DNA of 64,000 bases from Methylobacillus flagellatus (GTDB lineage: Bacteria > Pseudomonadota > Gammaproteobacteria > Burkholderiales > Methylophilaceae). The notes beneath the pieces are model-generated. The model had not been told where the DNA came from. It made no database searches and was given only the letters and a program-made list of their open reading frames with translations. Below, in pieces: positions 18,871 to 27,362 of the stretch. The stretch spans positions 924,531 to 988,530 of the forward strand of contig NZ_SCOU01000001.1 of assembly GCF_005502435.1 (NCBI RefSeq), written 5' to 3'. How positions within the stretch are numbered: position 1 is the stretch's first letter; each line of letters begins with the position of its first letter. Both the position numbers and the translations under genes were made by a program.

Positions 18871-19395
18871 TTATTTGTTCTTTTTGTGTGGTGCCAGCAC
18901 CATCACCATCTGGCGGCCTTCCATCTTGGGGAACTGCTCAACCACCGCGTGTTCCTGCAGATCGGCTTCCACGCGCTTCAACAGCGCCAAACCCAGCTCC
19001 TGGTGGGTGATCTCGCGACCACGGAAACGCAGGGTAATCTTGGCTTTATCGCCCTCTTGCAGGAAGCGCGTCAAATTACGCAATTTGACGTTGTAATCGC
19101 CATCGTCCGTGCCCGGACGGAACTTCACTTCTTTAACCTGAACCTGTTTCTGCTTAAGCTTGGCTTCGTGCTGGCGCTTGCTTTCGGCGTATTTGAATTT
19201 ACCGTAATCCATCAAGCGGCACACCGGTGGTGCGGCTTGTGGTGCGATCTCAACCAGATCGATATCGGCTTCTTCGGCCTTGGCAAAAGCCTCACTTAGA
19301 CTGACGATACCCAGTGGTTCGCCATTAACGCCTACCAAACGAATCTGTTGTGCGGTGATGTCACCGTTGATTCGTACTTCTTTGTCTTGAGCTAT
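18871..19395 (-). CDS. infC: Translation initiation factor IF-3 with AUA start codon
   Basis: 174 residues when started at ATA (19393-19395), which reads [13 protein letters not shown], the conserved IF-3 N-terminus. GGAG lies eight bases upstream. No ATG, GTG or TTG gives a full-length protein: the first usual start, TTG, would remove 24 conserved residues. Both IF-3 domains are complete, including [17 protein letters not shown] and the C-terminal [17 protein letters not shown]-3 checks initiator codon pairing and represses its own non-AUG start. The gene lies 57 bases after thrS. Confidence 0.95.
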   Translation of the reverse strand: MAQDKEVRINGDITAQQIRLVGVNGEPLGIVSLSEAFAKAEEADIDLVEIAPQAAPPVCRLMDYGKFKYAESKRQHEAKLKQKQVQVKEVKFRPGTDDGDYNVKLRNLTRFLQEGDKAKITLRFRGREITHQELGLALLKRVEADLQEHAVVEQFPKMEGRQMVMVLAPHKKNK

Positions 19396-19452
19396 CGCAG
19401 ATTCTCCAGTTATTGATCAATGGGCAAAAAATTTGACCGCGCTACCATCAGC

Positions 19453-21375
19453 TTAAACCTTGGCTTTAATTTCATCCTGTAGGCGCGCTATCAGCGCTTC
19501 TACCGGCATGGAACCCAGGTCTTCACCTTTTCTGGTACGCACGGCCACTTGCCCGCTTTGCATCTCACGCTCACCTGCAACCAGCAAGTAAGGCATCTTC
19601 TGCAAGCTATGTTCGCGTATTTTATAGGTTATTTTCTCATTCCTCAAGTCAGACTCAACGCGCAGGCCGTGGCGACGCAGCTCGGCCACCACTTTCTGCA
19701 CATACTCGGCCTGATTGTCGCTGATATTCAGCACCATGGCCTGCACTGGCGCCAGCCATAAAGGCATGGCACCGGCATGGTTCTCGATCAGGATGCCAAT
19801 GAAGCGCTCCATGGAACCGACGATGGCGCGATGCAACATAACCGGGCGCTTGCGCGTGTTGTCTTCCGCCACGTACTCGGCATCCAGACGCTCCGGCAGG
19901 TTGAAATCGAGCTGGATGGTGCCGCATTGCCACAGGCGGCCCAGGCTGTCTTTAAGGGTGAACTCGATCTTGGGGCCATAGAACGCACCTTCACCCGGCT
20001 GCAGATCGAAAGCCAGCTTATTCTTGTTCAGTGCCGCCTCAAGCGAGGCTTCGGCCTTGTCCCAAGTTTCGTCTGAGCCGACGCGCTTTTCCGGGCGGGT
20101 AGACAACTTGACCAGCACTTCACTGAAGCCAAAGTCGCCATAGGCCTTGTACAGCATATCGATGAAGGCCGCGACTTCGGACTCGACCTGGCCTTCGGTA
20201 CAGAAGATATGCGCATCGTCCTGGGTAAAGCCACGCACGCGCATCAGGCCATGCAAGGCGCCGGATGGCTCGTTACGGTGGCAGGAGCCGAACTCGGCCA
20301 GGCGCAGCGGCAGATCACGGTAGCTGTGCAGACCACTGTTGAAGATCTGGATGTGGCCTGGGCAGTTCATCGGCTTCACCGCGTAGTCACGGTTCTCGGA
20401 TGAAGTGGTGAACATATTGTCGCGGTAGTTCTGCCAGTGCCCGGACTTCTCCCACAGACTGCGGTCCATGATGGTTGGCGTCTTGACTTCCTGATAGCCA
20501 TAATCACGGAACATCTGGCGCATGTACTGCTCGACTTCCTGCCACAGGGTCCAGCCGCGCGGATGCCAGAACACCATGCCAGGCGCCTCGTCCTGCATGT
20601 GGAAATAATCCAGTTGCTTGCCCAGCTTGCGGTGGTCGCGCTTTTCCGCCTCTTCCAGCATGTGCAGGTAGGCGTCCAGCTCGTCCTTCTTGGCCCAGGC
20701 GGTGCCATAGATGCGCTGCAGCATCTCGTTGTTGGAGTCGCCGCGCCAGTAAGCGCCAGCCAGCTTCATCAGTTTGAATGCTTTCAGTTTGCCGGTGGAC
20801 GGCACATGCGGGCCACGGCACAAATCGGTGAAGCCGCCTTCGCTATACAGTGAAACGTCTTCACCCGCCGGGATCGAAGCGATGATCTCGGCTTTATAGT
20901 GCTCACCAATGGATTTGAAGTAGGCCACGGCTTCATCGCGCGGCAGTACTTTACGGCTGACTGGCTCGTCTTTTTTAGCGAGCTCGGCCATCTTGTTCTC
21001 GATGGCAGTCAGATCGTCCGGGGTGAAGGGGCGCTTGTAAGAGAAATCGTAGTAGAAGCCGTTGTCGATGACCGGGCCTATGGTGACTTGCGCATCCGGG
21101 AACAACTCTTTGACGGCATAGGCCAGCAAGTGCGCCGTGGAATGGCGGATGATGTCCACGCCTTCCGAGCTCTTGTCGGTGATGATAGCCAGATCGGCGT
21201 CCTGGCTGATCAGGTAGCTGGTGTCGACCAGCCTGGGCTCCTGACCGTCCAGGGTGACTTTCCCCGCCAGCGCAGCCTTGGCCAGGCCCGCGCCTATGCT
21301 CATCGCCACATCGGCGACGGTTACGGCTGCATCAAAATTGCGCGCAGAACCATCTGGCAAGCGTATGACCGGCAT
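19453..21375 (-). CDS. thrS: Threonyl-tRNA synthetase
   Basis: 640 residues. The N-terminal TGS domain is followed by an editing domain with [19 protein letters not shown]. The class II core has [10 protein letters not shown] (a zinc ligand Cys) and motif 2 [19 protein letters not shown] with QDDAHIFC. The anticodon domain ends it (ERDMQSG-like segment [13 protein letters not shown]). The length is typical. It heads the cluster thrS-infC-rpmI-rplT-pheST. Confidence 0.98.
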   Translation of the reverse strand: MPVIRLPDGSARNFDAAVTVADVAMSIGAGLAKAALAGKVTLDGQEPRLVDTSYLISQDADLAIITDKSSEGVDIIRHSTAHLLAYAVKELFPDAQVTIGPVIDNGFYYDFSYKRPFTPDDLTAIENKMAELAKKDEPVSRKVLPRDEAVAYFKSIGEHYKAEIIASIPAGEDVSLYSEGGFTDLCRGPHVPSTGKLKAFKLMKLAGAYWRGDSNNEMLQRIYGTAWAKKDELDAYLHMLEEAEKRDHRKLGKQLDYFHMQDEAPGMVFWHPRGWTLWQEVEQYMRQMFRDYGYQEVKTPTIMDRSLWEKSGHWQNYRDNMFTTSSENRDYAVKPMNCPGHIQIFNSGLHSYRDLPLRLAEFGSCHRNEPSGALHGLMRVRGFTQDDAHIFCTEGQVESEVAAFIDMLYKAYGDFGFSEVLVKLSTRPEKRVGSDETWDKAEASLEAALNKNKLAFDLQPGEGAFYGPKIEFTLKDSLGRLWQCGTIQLDFNLPERLDAEYVAEDNTRKRPVMLHRAIVGSMERFIGILIENHAGAMPLWLAPVQAMVLNISDNQAEYVQKVVAELRRHGLRVESDLRNEKITYKIREHSLQKMPYLLVAGEREMQSGQVAVRTRKGEDLGSMPVEALIARLQDEIKAKV

Positions 21376-21464
21376 GGTGCCCTTTCTGTCTGACTGGCCG
21401 CCCCTGCGATTCGAACAACAGAAGCTTCTTAAATACAGCCTTAAATACGGCGCTCAAAAACAAC

Positions 21465-21485
21465 AAAAGCCGCTAAACGGCTTTT
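21465..21485 (-). terminator. Terminator of tRNA-Val
   Basis: The stem AAAAGCCG/CGGCTTTT (8 pairs) has a CTAAA loop. On the minus strand it follows tRNA-Val by about 50 bases and precedes thrS; further T-rich sequence follows on that strand. It also has T's on the plus side. Confidence 0.8.
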
Positions 21486-21538
21486 TCGTGTGTGGTGCTT
21501 TTTATCATGCACAGCCTTCGCGGCTGCGGCCTCAGGTT

Positions 21539-21615
21539 TGGTAGAGAGAACTGGATTCGAACCAGCGACCTCCTCGATGTCAACGAGGCGCTCTAACCAA
21601 CTGAGCTATCCCTCT
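21539..21615 (-). tRNA. tRNA-Val (GAC anticodon)
   Basis: 77 bases on the minus strand with CCA encoded. The acceptor stem is AGAGGGA/TCTCTCT, the T arm is GCTGG-TTCGAAT-CCAGT, and the anticodon arm CCTCG-TTGACAT-CGAGG gives anticodon GAC. A sigma-70 promoter upstream and a terminator downstream make it a single-gene unit. Confidence 0.96.
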
Positions 21616-21636
21616 ACATGCCTCAAGCAGGCGCGC

Positions 21637-21665
21637 ATTATAGTGCAATCGTCAGGCAGGAACAA
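21637..21665 (-). promoter_or_regulatory. Sigma-70 promoter of tRNA-Val
   Basis: On the minus strand: TTGTTC, 17 bases, then a perfect TATAAT, ending 22 bases before the mature tRNA 5' end. The GC-rich run GCGCGCC after the -10 box resembles the stringent-control discriminator of stable RNA promoters. Confidence 0.75.
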
Positions 21666-21832
21666 GGTTATCCACGCCCAGGCCGCATAAAATGCTAGTT
21701 GCACACAGCGCCGATACGCCATAAAACCCGCACACTATCCAACTTCATGCCAATTTCACAAAAGCTGGCCCGATATATGCTTCAATAGAAGCAACTGCCG
21801 GACTCGCTCCGCATTGATGCAGGAGTCATCAC

Positions 21833-22057
21833 ATGATACTGATTTTTCTCATTTTATTACTCGCCGCCATTCCACTGGTGCTCAGCAACGCCTTCCCTCA
21901 ACTGGTTCTAGTCAGCGTATATGCAGGCTTGGCACACGTCGCCGGCCTGGCCTGGGTAGTGCTGATTCTGACCATCATCGCGCGCCGTCAGCGCATCGCC
22001 GACTGGCGCGCACAGCGCAAGCAACGTCGCAGCAACGACTCGGTCGCAAGCACTTAG
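21833..22057 (+). CDS. Small membrane protein, unknown function
   Basis: A 74-residue protein with two hydrophobic helices (about 1-19 and 24-49) and a basic, cytoplasmic-looking tail (ARRQRIADWRAQRKQRRS). GCAGGAG seven bases before the ATG is a good Shine-Dalgarno. I do not recognise a family. It lies 132 bases before the response regulator gene in the same direction, but a shared promoter is unlikely because a regulator-type site lies between them. Confidence 0.65.
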   Translation: MILIFLILLLAAIPLVLSNAFPQLVLVSVYAGLAHVAGLAWVVLILTIIARRQRIADWRAQRKQRRSNDSVAST

Positions 22058-22102
22058 GCCATTCGCAAACGACTGATCTAATCGTTGCGCGATACCACAT
22101 CA

Positions 22103-22121
22103 ACCCCACGAAGGTGGGGTA
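22103..22121. promoter_or_regulatory. Candidate operator upstream of the response regulator
   Basis: ACCCCAC-GAAG-GTGGGGT is a 7-pair inverted repeat. Read on the minus strand, 22121-22108 is TACCCCACCTTCGT, which matches the site at 27278-27291 before the RTX gene in 12 of 14 positions. It lies about 70 bases before the regulator ATG. It lacks a T-tract, so it is not a terminator. Confidence 0.45.
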
Positions 22122-22189
22122 CATCAACACTGGACGCTACAGGGAGTTTTGCACTATTGTGAGTATGCTAATTACGGTGCGAGGACAAT

Positions 22190-22837
22190 ATGCGGATACT
22201 AGTTGTTGATGATCATGCCTTGTTTCGCGAAGGGCTGGGTTTGCTGCTCAAGCAGCTTGATAGTCAGGCCCAGTTACAGCTAGTGGCAAGTGCTGAAGAG
22301 GCCATACAGCAGATCCATCAGGCCGCCTTTGACCTGGTACTGCTGGACTGGAACCTCAACGGCCTGACAGGCATGGCGGGCTTGCAAGCAGTGCGTGAAG
22401 CTGCAGAAGCCGCCCGTGTGGTCATTTTGTCAGCGGAACGCAACAGCCAGCTAATACGTAGCTGCATAGACGCTGGCGCCTCCGGCTTCATCCATAAAGA
22501 CTCCAGCCCTGAACTGCTGATCTCGGCGATGCGCCTGATCCTGAGTGGCGGTGTGTTTTTACCATCCGATGCGTTCCTGCACCCGACTGACAACGCATTT
22601 GATACCGCTGACAACCATAAAAGTCTGCTGGAAGCGTTTCCCGACCTGACGCGCAGGCAGATCACCGCCATCCATGCACTGGTGCGTGGCCTGCCCAACA
22701 AACTCATCGCAAGAGAGATGAGCATCTCGGAGGACACGGTCAAACAGCACTTGAGTGCCATCTACCGCATCCTCAACGTCCAGAACCGCACCCAGGTGGT
22801 TTACGAGCTGGCAAAGCGCAAGATACAGCTGGCTTAG
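22190..22837 (+). CDS. LuxR/NarL-family response regulator
   Basis: 215 residues. The receiver domain starts MRILVVDDHALFREGL, with phosphoacceptor Asp53 in LLDWNLNG and the conserved Lys in FIHKDSS near 103. The C-terminal HTH (about 148-210) reads LTRRQITAIHALVRGLPNKLIAREMSISEDTVKQHLSAIYRIL in pieces. The stop lies eight bases before the kinase start, so the two form a two-component pair. The shared upstream site suggests self-control and control of the RTX gene; that is inference. Confidence 0.9.
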   Translation: MRILVVDDHALFREGLGLLLKQLDSQAQLQLVASAEEAIQQIHQAAFDLVLLDWNLNGLTGMAGLQAVREAAEAARVVILSAERNSQLIRSCIDAGASGFIHKDSSPELLISAMRLILSGGVFLPSDAFLHPTDNAFDTADNHKSLLEAFPDLTRRQITAIHALVRGLPNKLIAREMSISEDTVKQHLSAIYRILNVQNRTQVVYELAKRKIQLA

Positions 22838-22844
22838 GTGCGGC

Positions 22845-24620
22845 GTGTCAGAGCAAACCATCACTAACCGCCAGCGCGCGGAAATCATCCATGAATTCCT
22901 GCGGCTGGCGGCCAAACAAAATCTGCGCACCTCGATCGGCAGCTTCACTGCCATCGCCGTGCTCACGGCCATTGCGTTCAATCAAGCCGATCAACTTCCG
23001 GCCAAACTGTGGCTGGCTCTCGCGCTGATAGGCCAGATATTACGAATCAGCATCATCTACCTGCCACGCCTCAAGGTTCGCATCAACATACTGGCCACCA
23101 TGCGCGTCTATCAACTGGTGGCAGGGCTGGTCGGTTTGATCTTTGGCGCTTTCCTGATGTTCTTCCCAGCGCTGTCCGAGATCGAGCGCTCCATCGTCAC
23201 CGTCATCTTTCTGGGCCTGTGCTCCGGCAGTGTCGCCAACACGCCGGGGCAGCGAGCAGTGTTCATGCTGTTTGCCACCCCTATTCTGGTTGGCCTGAGC
23301 CTGGCCTGGGGACTTACCGAGATCGCCAATTATCCAGAGTGGATCAGCCTGGCCATGGTGGGCCTGATTCTGCTGTACACCTTCGTGCTGTTCGAAATGA
23401 GCAAGAACTCCTGGCAGCTGATACAGGAAGGCTATCAACTGCGGTTTCGTGATCAGCAGCAAAAGCGCCTGCTGCAACAGGCCTTGAAAGAAGCCGAGGA
23501 CGCCAACCGATCAAAGACACGCTTCCTGGCAGCTGCCAGCCACGACCTCAGGCAACCGCTGCATACCATCTCGCTGGTCAGCGCCACACTGGGCCTGCAC
23601 CATCTTGGTGAAGAAAGTCAGCGACTGGTCAAGATACTCAACGAAGTCTCGATGTCGCTCTCTTCACAATTGAACGATCTGCTCGACATATCCAAGCTGG
23701 ATGCAGGCATCGTAGAAGCCCACCTGCAAGCCACCAACATCAGCGCTATCTTGAGCAATATCTATGCAGAATTCGAGCTGTCGATCGCCGACAAAGGGCT
23801 GAAGACCACCGTCAACCTCAGCTCCAACACCAAAAGCCACACTGACCCGCAACTGATCCATCGCATCTTCCGCAACCTGCTGCACAACGCGATCAAATTC
23901 ACGGACGAAGGCCATATCGGTATCGACGTCTACGACGCGCCCTCTGGCCGCCATGTCTGCGTCGCTATAAGCGACACCGGACGGGGCATCGCACTGGAAC
24001 ACCAGCAGGAGATCTTCCAAGAGTTCTACCAAGTGGATAACGCCAACCGCGACCGCTCGCAAGGCTTCGGACTGGGTCTGTCCATCGTGAAACGTTTGGC
24101 AGATCTGCTACAGATCGAGCTGGAGATGGAATCCATCCCGGAGAAGGGCACGCGCTTCACGCTCAGCATCCCGGTCGAACCTGATCAATCCACCAGCAGT
24201 GATGACGGTCATGCTTCAAAAGACGACACCACGCTGTTCGATTTGCGTGTATTGGTGGTCGACGACGAGGAAATCATACGCACCGCCACCGAATTGTTGC
24301 TTGAGACCTTGGGCTGCGAATGCAGGAGTGCGGCCTCGTCATCAGCAGCTCTGCAGATAGCCACTCACTGGAAACCAGACATCATGCTGGCTGACTTTCG
24401 TCTCAGTGACGGGGACACTGGCATCAATGCAGCTAAATCGCTGCGCACACTTTACCCAGACTTACCCATCATGCTGATCAGCGGTGACACTGCGCCGGAT
24501 TTGTTGCAAACTATCCGCGCCAGTGGATTCAAGCTGCTGCACAAACCTCTGTCGCTTGCATCGCTGAGGGGAGAGCTGCATGCGGCCAAAGAGCATAAAT
24601 CCACAAAAAAAATCAAATAA
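22845..24620 (+). CDS. Hybrid sensor histidine kinase
   Basis: 591 residues from GTG 22845, which has AGGTG placed correctly upstream; the open frame begins earlier, inside the regulator gene. The N-terminal ~190 residues hold about six hydrophobic helices and no large periplasmic loop, which points to sensing in or near the membrane. HisKA has His233 in AAASHDLRQPLH, the ATPase domain has NLLHNAIKFT and GFGLGLSIVKRLADLL, and the C-terminal receiver has phosphoacceptor Asp517 in MLADFRLSDG. It probably passes phosphate to the adjacent LuxR-type regulator. The signal is unknown. Confidence 0.9.
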   Translation: MSEQTITNRQRAEIIHEFLRLAAKQNLRTSIGSFTAIAVLTAIAFNQADQLPAKLWLALALIGQILRISIIYLPRLKVRINILATMRVYQLVAGLVGLIFGAFLMFFPALSEIERSIVTVIFLGLCSGSVANTPGQRAVFMLFATPILVGLSLAWGLTEIANYPEWISLAMVGLILLYTFVLFEMSKNSWQLIQEGYQLRFRDQQQKRLLQQALKEAEDANRSKTRFLAAASHDLRQPLHTISLVSATLGLHHLGEESQRLVKILNEVSMSLSSQLNDLLDISKLDAGIVEAHLQATNISAILSNIYAEFELSIADKGLKTTVNLSSNTKSHTDPQLIHRIFRNLLHNAIKFTDEGHIGIDVYDAPSGRHVCVAISDTGRGIALEHQQEIFQEFYQVDNANRDRSQGFGLGLSIVKRLADLLQIELEMESIPEKGTRFTLSIPVEPDQSTSSDDGHASKDDTTLFDLRVLVVDDEEIIRTATELLLETLGCECRSAASSSAALQIATHWKPDIMLADFRLSDGDTGINAAKSLRTLYPDLPIMLISGDTAPDLLQTIRASGFKLLHKPLSLASLRGELHAAKEHKSTKKIK

Positions 24621-24647
24621 TGCATAGCGACTGATACCAACCGACAC

Positions 24648-27008
24648 ATGGGCCAAGCTAGCCGACTGCTACGATCGCATACTGCGATTCTTATAAGTGC
24701 CGGTTTGGCCTTGGTTGGAGGGCAATCAGTCAGTTTTGCCGCTTGCGAATCAGAGACCAGCACAACCTGCCTGGAGAAGATCAGCGTCAGTGCCCGCAAG
24801 ATACCGCAGGCCGAACAGGATGTACCAGTATCCACGCATGTGGTCAGCGGCGAGACGCTAGCTAAATCCAATATCTACCAGGCTCAGGAACTGCCACAAC
24901 TACTGCCCAACTTCAGCGCGCAGTTCTTTCAACCACGCCAGACCAGCTTTGGTATACGTGGCATAGGCAACAACCCAGCCAATGACGGGCTGGAAGGTAG
25001 CGTCGGCGTGTATCTGGACAATGTCTACCTGGGTAGACCCGGACAAGCGATGTTCGACTTGCTGGATATCGAACAGATCGAACTGCTACGCGGGCCCCAA
25101 GGCACCCTGTTTGGCAAGAACACCACGGCCGGCGTATTGAACATTCAAACTCGCGCACCCAGCTTCACTCCAGAGCATTCGGTACAAGCATCGTTCGGCG
25201 AGCGTGACTTTCGTCAGTTCAAAGCCAATCTGTCTCAAGGCATCAACGACGTCGCTGCATTTCGGGTTTCGGCCTATGAAACCAAGGAGGACGGCTGGAT
25301 CAAGAACCTGTTCAATGGCCGCAACACCAATAGCGCTGACCGGGCCGGGATACGTGCGCAACTGCTGCTAGTCCCGAACACCGACTCCAGTTACCGCATC
25401 ATCCTTGAACATAACAACGAGGATTCCAGTGCGGGACGCAGCATCCCATACCGCTATGGGCCGTGGAACATAGGCCCGGCCGCAGGCAACCTGCCCATAG
25501 GCGCGCCAGGCAGCAATGCCACCACACTCCCCCAACACGCAGCACTGCTAGGTGCGACTGGCATCATCCTCGACCCGAAACGTTACCAGGTGAACGTGGA
25601 CACAGCTCAACGCACCCGCGTCGATCAAAGCGCCATCTCGATGGAAGCCAACTGGGAGCTAGGCGCCTACAAACTGACGTCGATCAGCGCCTGGCGCGAC
25701 TGGAAATACAGCCCGCAAGTGGACCTCGATACCACCAGTCTGTTTGCCGTGAATGGCGGCTTCTTTACCGATGAACAGCAATTCACCCAGGAGTTACGTC
25801 TCAGCTCTCCGGATAACCAGCGTCATCAATATCAGGTCGGCGCGTATTACTATTTCCAGGACATCGATAGCAGAAATGACTTTCAGTCTGGTCCAAGCGC
25901 GCTGGCTTTAACTGGCGCTTTTCCGAACAATCGCAGGCTGACCGGCACAGCCGATTCAACCCGCAACAGTTTTGCGCTGTTCGGGCAATCCGTGACGCAT
26001 GTCACTGAACAGTTCGATATCACGGCAGGCCTGCGCCATACCACCGAGCATGTGGAAGCGCGGGTGATTCAGAATGAAGTGATGCCGGCTTTCCCAGTGA
26101 GTCCGCTGTTCCAGTTCTACGATTCGGGCAAACTATCCCGAACGGACAGCAGCTGGTCTACGCTGCTCACGGCAAGCTACCGGCACACCCCGCACTGGAT
26201 GAGCTTTGCCACCCTCTCCAGCGGAGAGAAATCAGCCGGCTATAATCTCAACAATGTCACCAGCCCAGGTTCGGTGCTGGGTAACGCCGCGCTGGATATA
26301 GAACCCGAAAAAGCGACCAACGTCGAGATCGGCTTCAAAACTGCCTGGCTGCAAGACCGCATACGTTTCAACGCCACCGCTTTTGTAAGCAAAGTACGCG
26401 ACTATCAGGCGGTCACAAATACCCAGGTAGCGAACACCTTTGTCGGACTACTCACCAATGTCGGCGACCTCACCAGCAAAGGGGTCGAGTTCGATCTTAG
26501 AGCAAAAGCGACACCCAGCCTGACCATGAGCCTCAGCGGCGCCTACACCGACGCCACCTTCGACTCCGGCACGGCGCCAACCCCATTTGAGACATTCAAT
26601 GGACCGGGGGGCACGCCAGACAGTGGCTACGGCAAGGGATTCCGCAGCATTGCAGGCAACCGCGTCAACAACGCCCCCCGCTTCTCCTATCAGCTTGGCG
26701 CACAATCGGAATGGAATCTGAATGGCACAACCAGGCAATATGCGCATGCTTACTGGAGCTGGCAGTCGTCAACTTATGGCGACATCAACAACTCGACCTA
26801 CTCCCGCATCCCAAGTTACGGGCTACTCAATCTTTCCACGGGCCTTGCGTTCAAAACACGGCATGGCGTGATTGATGTCTCTGCCTGGATCAAAAACGCG
26901 CTGGACGAACGCTACTTTCCATCGCTGTTCAATCTTGGCAGTGGGGTATATCTGGGCTATGCCGGTATGCCACGTACAGCTGGCTTCACCATGCGTTATG
27001 ATTTCTGA
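24648..27008 (+). CDS. TonB-dependent outer-membrane receptor
   Basis: 786 residues. A signal peptide ends near residue 31 (SVSFA-A), followed by a TonB-box-like EKISVSARK, a plug domain with IRGIGNNPAND, LLDIEQIELLRGPQGTLFGKNTTAGVLNI, and a beta-barrel ending in aromatic Phe (GFTMRYDF). This subtype (RGPQGTLFGKNTTAG) takes up siderophores, haem, vitamins or other large ligands; the ligand cannot be told. It begins 27 bases after the kinase stop, so it may be co-transcribed with the two-component pair. No exbB/exbD/tonB is in the window. Confidence 0.9.
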   Translation: MGQASRLLRSHTAILISAGLALVGGQSVSFAACESETSTTCLEKISVSARKIPQAEQDVPVSTHVVSGETLAKSNIYQAQELPQLLPNFSAQFFQPRQTSFGIRGIGNNPANDGLEGSVGVYLDNVYLGRPGQAMFDLLDIEQIELLRGPQGTLFGKNTTAGVLNIQTRAPSFTPEHSVQASFGERDFRQFKANLSQGINDVAAFRVSAYETKEDGWIKNLFNGRNTNSADRAGIRAQLLLVPNTDSSYRIILEHNNEDSSAGRSIPYRYGPWNIGPAAGNLPIGAPGSNATTLPQHAALLGATGIILDPKRYQVNVDTAQRTRVDQSAISMEANWELGAYKLTSISAWRDWKYSPQVDLDTTSLFAVNGGFFTDEQQFTQELRLSSPDNQRHQYQVGAYYYFQDIDSRNDFQSGPSALALTGAFPNNRRLTGTADSTRNSFALFGQSVTHVTEQFDITAGLRHTTEHVEARVIQNEVMPAFPVSPLFQFYDSGKLSRTDSSWSTLLTASYRHTPHWMSFATLSSGEKSAGYNLNNVTSPGSVLGNAALDIEPEKATNVEIGFKTAWLQDRIRFNATAFVSKVRDYQAVTNTQVANTFVGLLTNVGDLTSKGVEFDLRAKATPSLTMSLSGAYTDATFDSGTAPTPFETFNGPGGTPDSGYGKGFRSIAGNRVNNAPRFSYQLGAQSEWNLNGTTRQYAHAYWSWQSSTYGDINNSTYSRIPSYGLLNLSTGLAFKTRHGVIDVSAWIKNALDERYFPSLFNLGSGVYLGYAGMPRTAGFTMRYDF

Positions 27009-27044
27009 GCGGTTTACAACCCGATCCTGAATCACATTTTGGAT

Positions 27045-27076
27045 AAAAAAAGCCCTGCGCAGGGGATGTCGCAGGG
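27045..27076 (-). terminator. Minus-strand terminator-like hairpin
   Basis: The stem CCCTGCG/CGCAGGG (7 pairs) with a 10-base loop is followed on the minus strand by seven T's. On the plus strand no T-tract follows, so it does not end the receptor gene in the usual way. No minus-strand protein gene lies just upstream, so it may end a small RNA or an antisense transcript. Confidence 0.5.
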
Positions 27077-27277
27077 TCGAGTGGAGGAGACGATACTTTT
27101 CGTGATAAGTATGCAAATTTCAATTTAGTCTAGCCATCCCCGATAAGTGGGCAAACCAACGGCTACAGCTAGTGCACATTCAAGACTTAGAACAACCGCC
27201 CTCTGAAGCTTACTTCAGCCAAGTTACGTGGAGAACATTCTGGTAAGCTGCGATCGGTAAAGCAATAGGTCAAAGCC

Positions 27278-27310
27278 TACCCCCCATTCGTACTATTTGC
27301 GCTTGGGGTA
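27278..27310. promoter_or_regulatory. Candidate operator upstream of the RTX gene
   Basis: TACCCCCCATTCGT (27278-27291) matches the site before the response regulator in 12 of 14 positions. A GGGGTA at 27305-27310 makes an inverted repeat with TACCCC. It lies about 70-85 bases before the RTX ATG. Confidence 0.45.
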
Positions 27311-27362
27311 ATTGATTTCATACTTTTTGAAGCATCCCACTACAACACTAAGGGCCTTTCTC

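Larger units (their letters stand above)
27009..27362. other. 354-base AT-richer intergenic region
   Basis: No gene is seen between the receptor and the RTX gene. The region holds a minus-strand terminator-like hairpin (27045-27076), a short inverted repeat ATACTT/AAGTAT (27093-27112), and the candidate operator at 27278-27310. Base composition is visibly more AT-rich than in the housekeeping regions. Confidence 0.6.
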
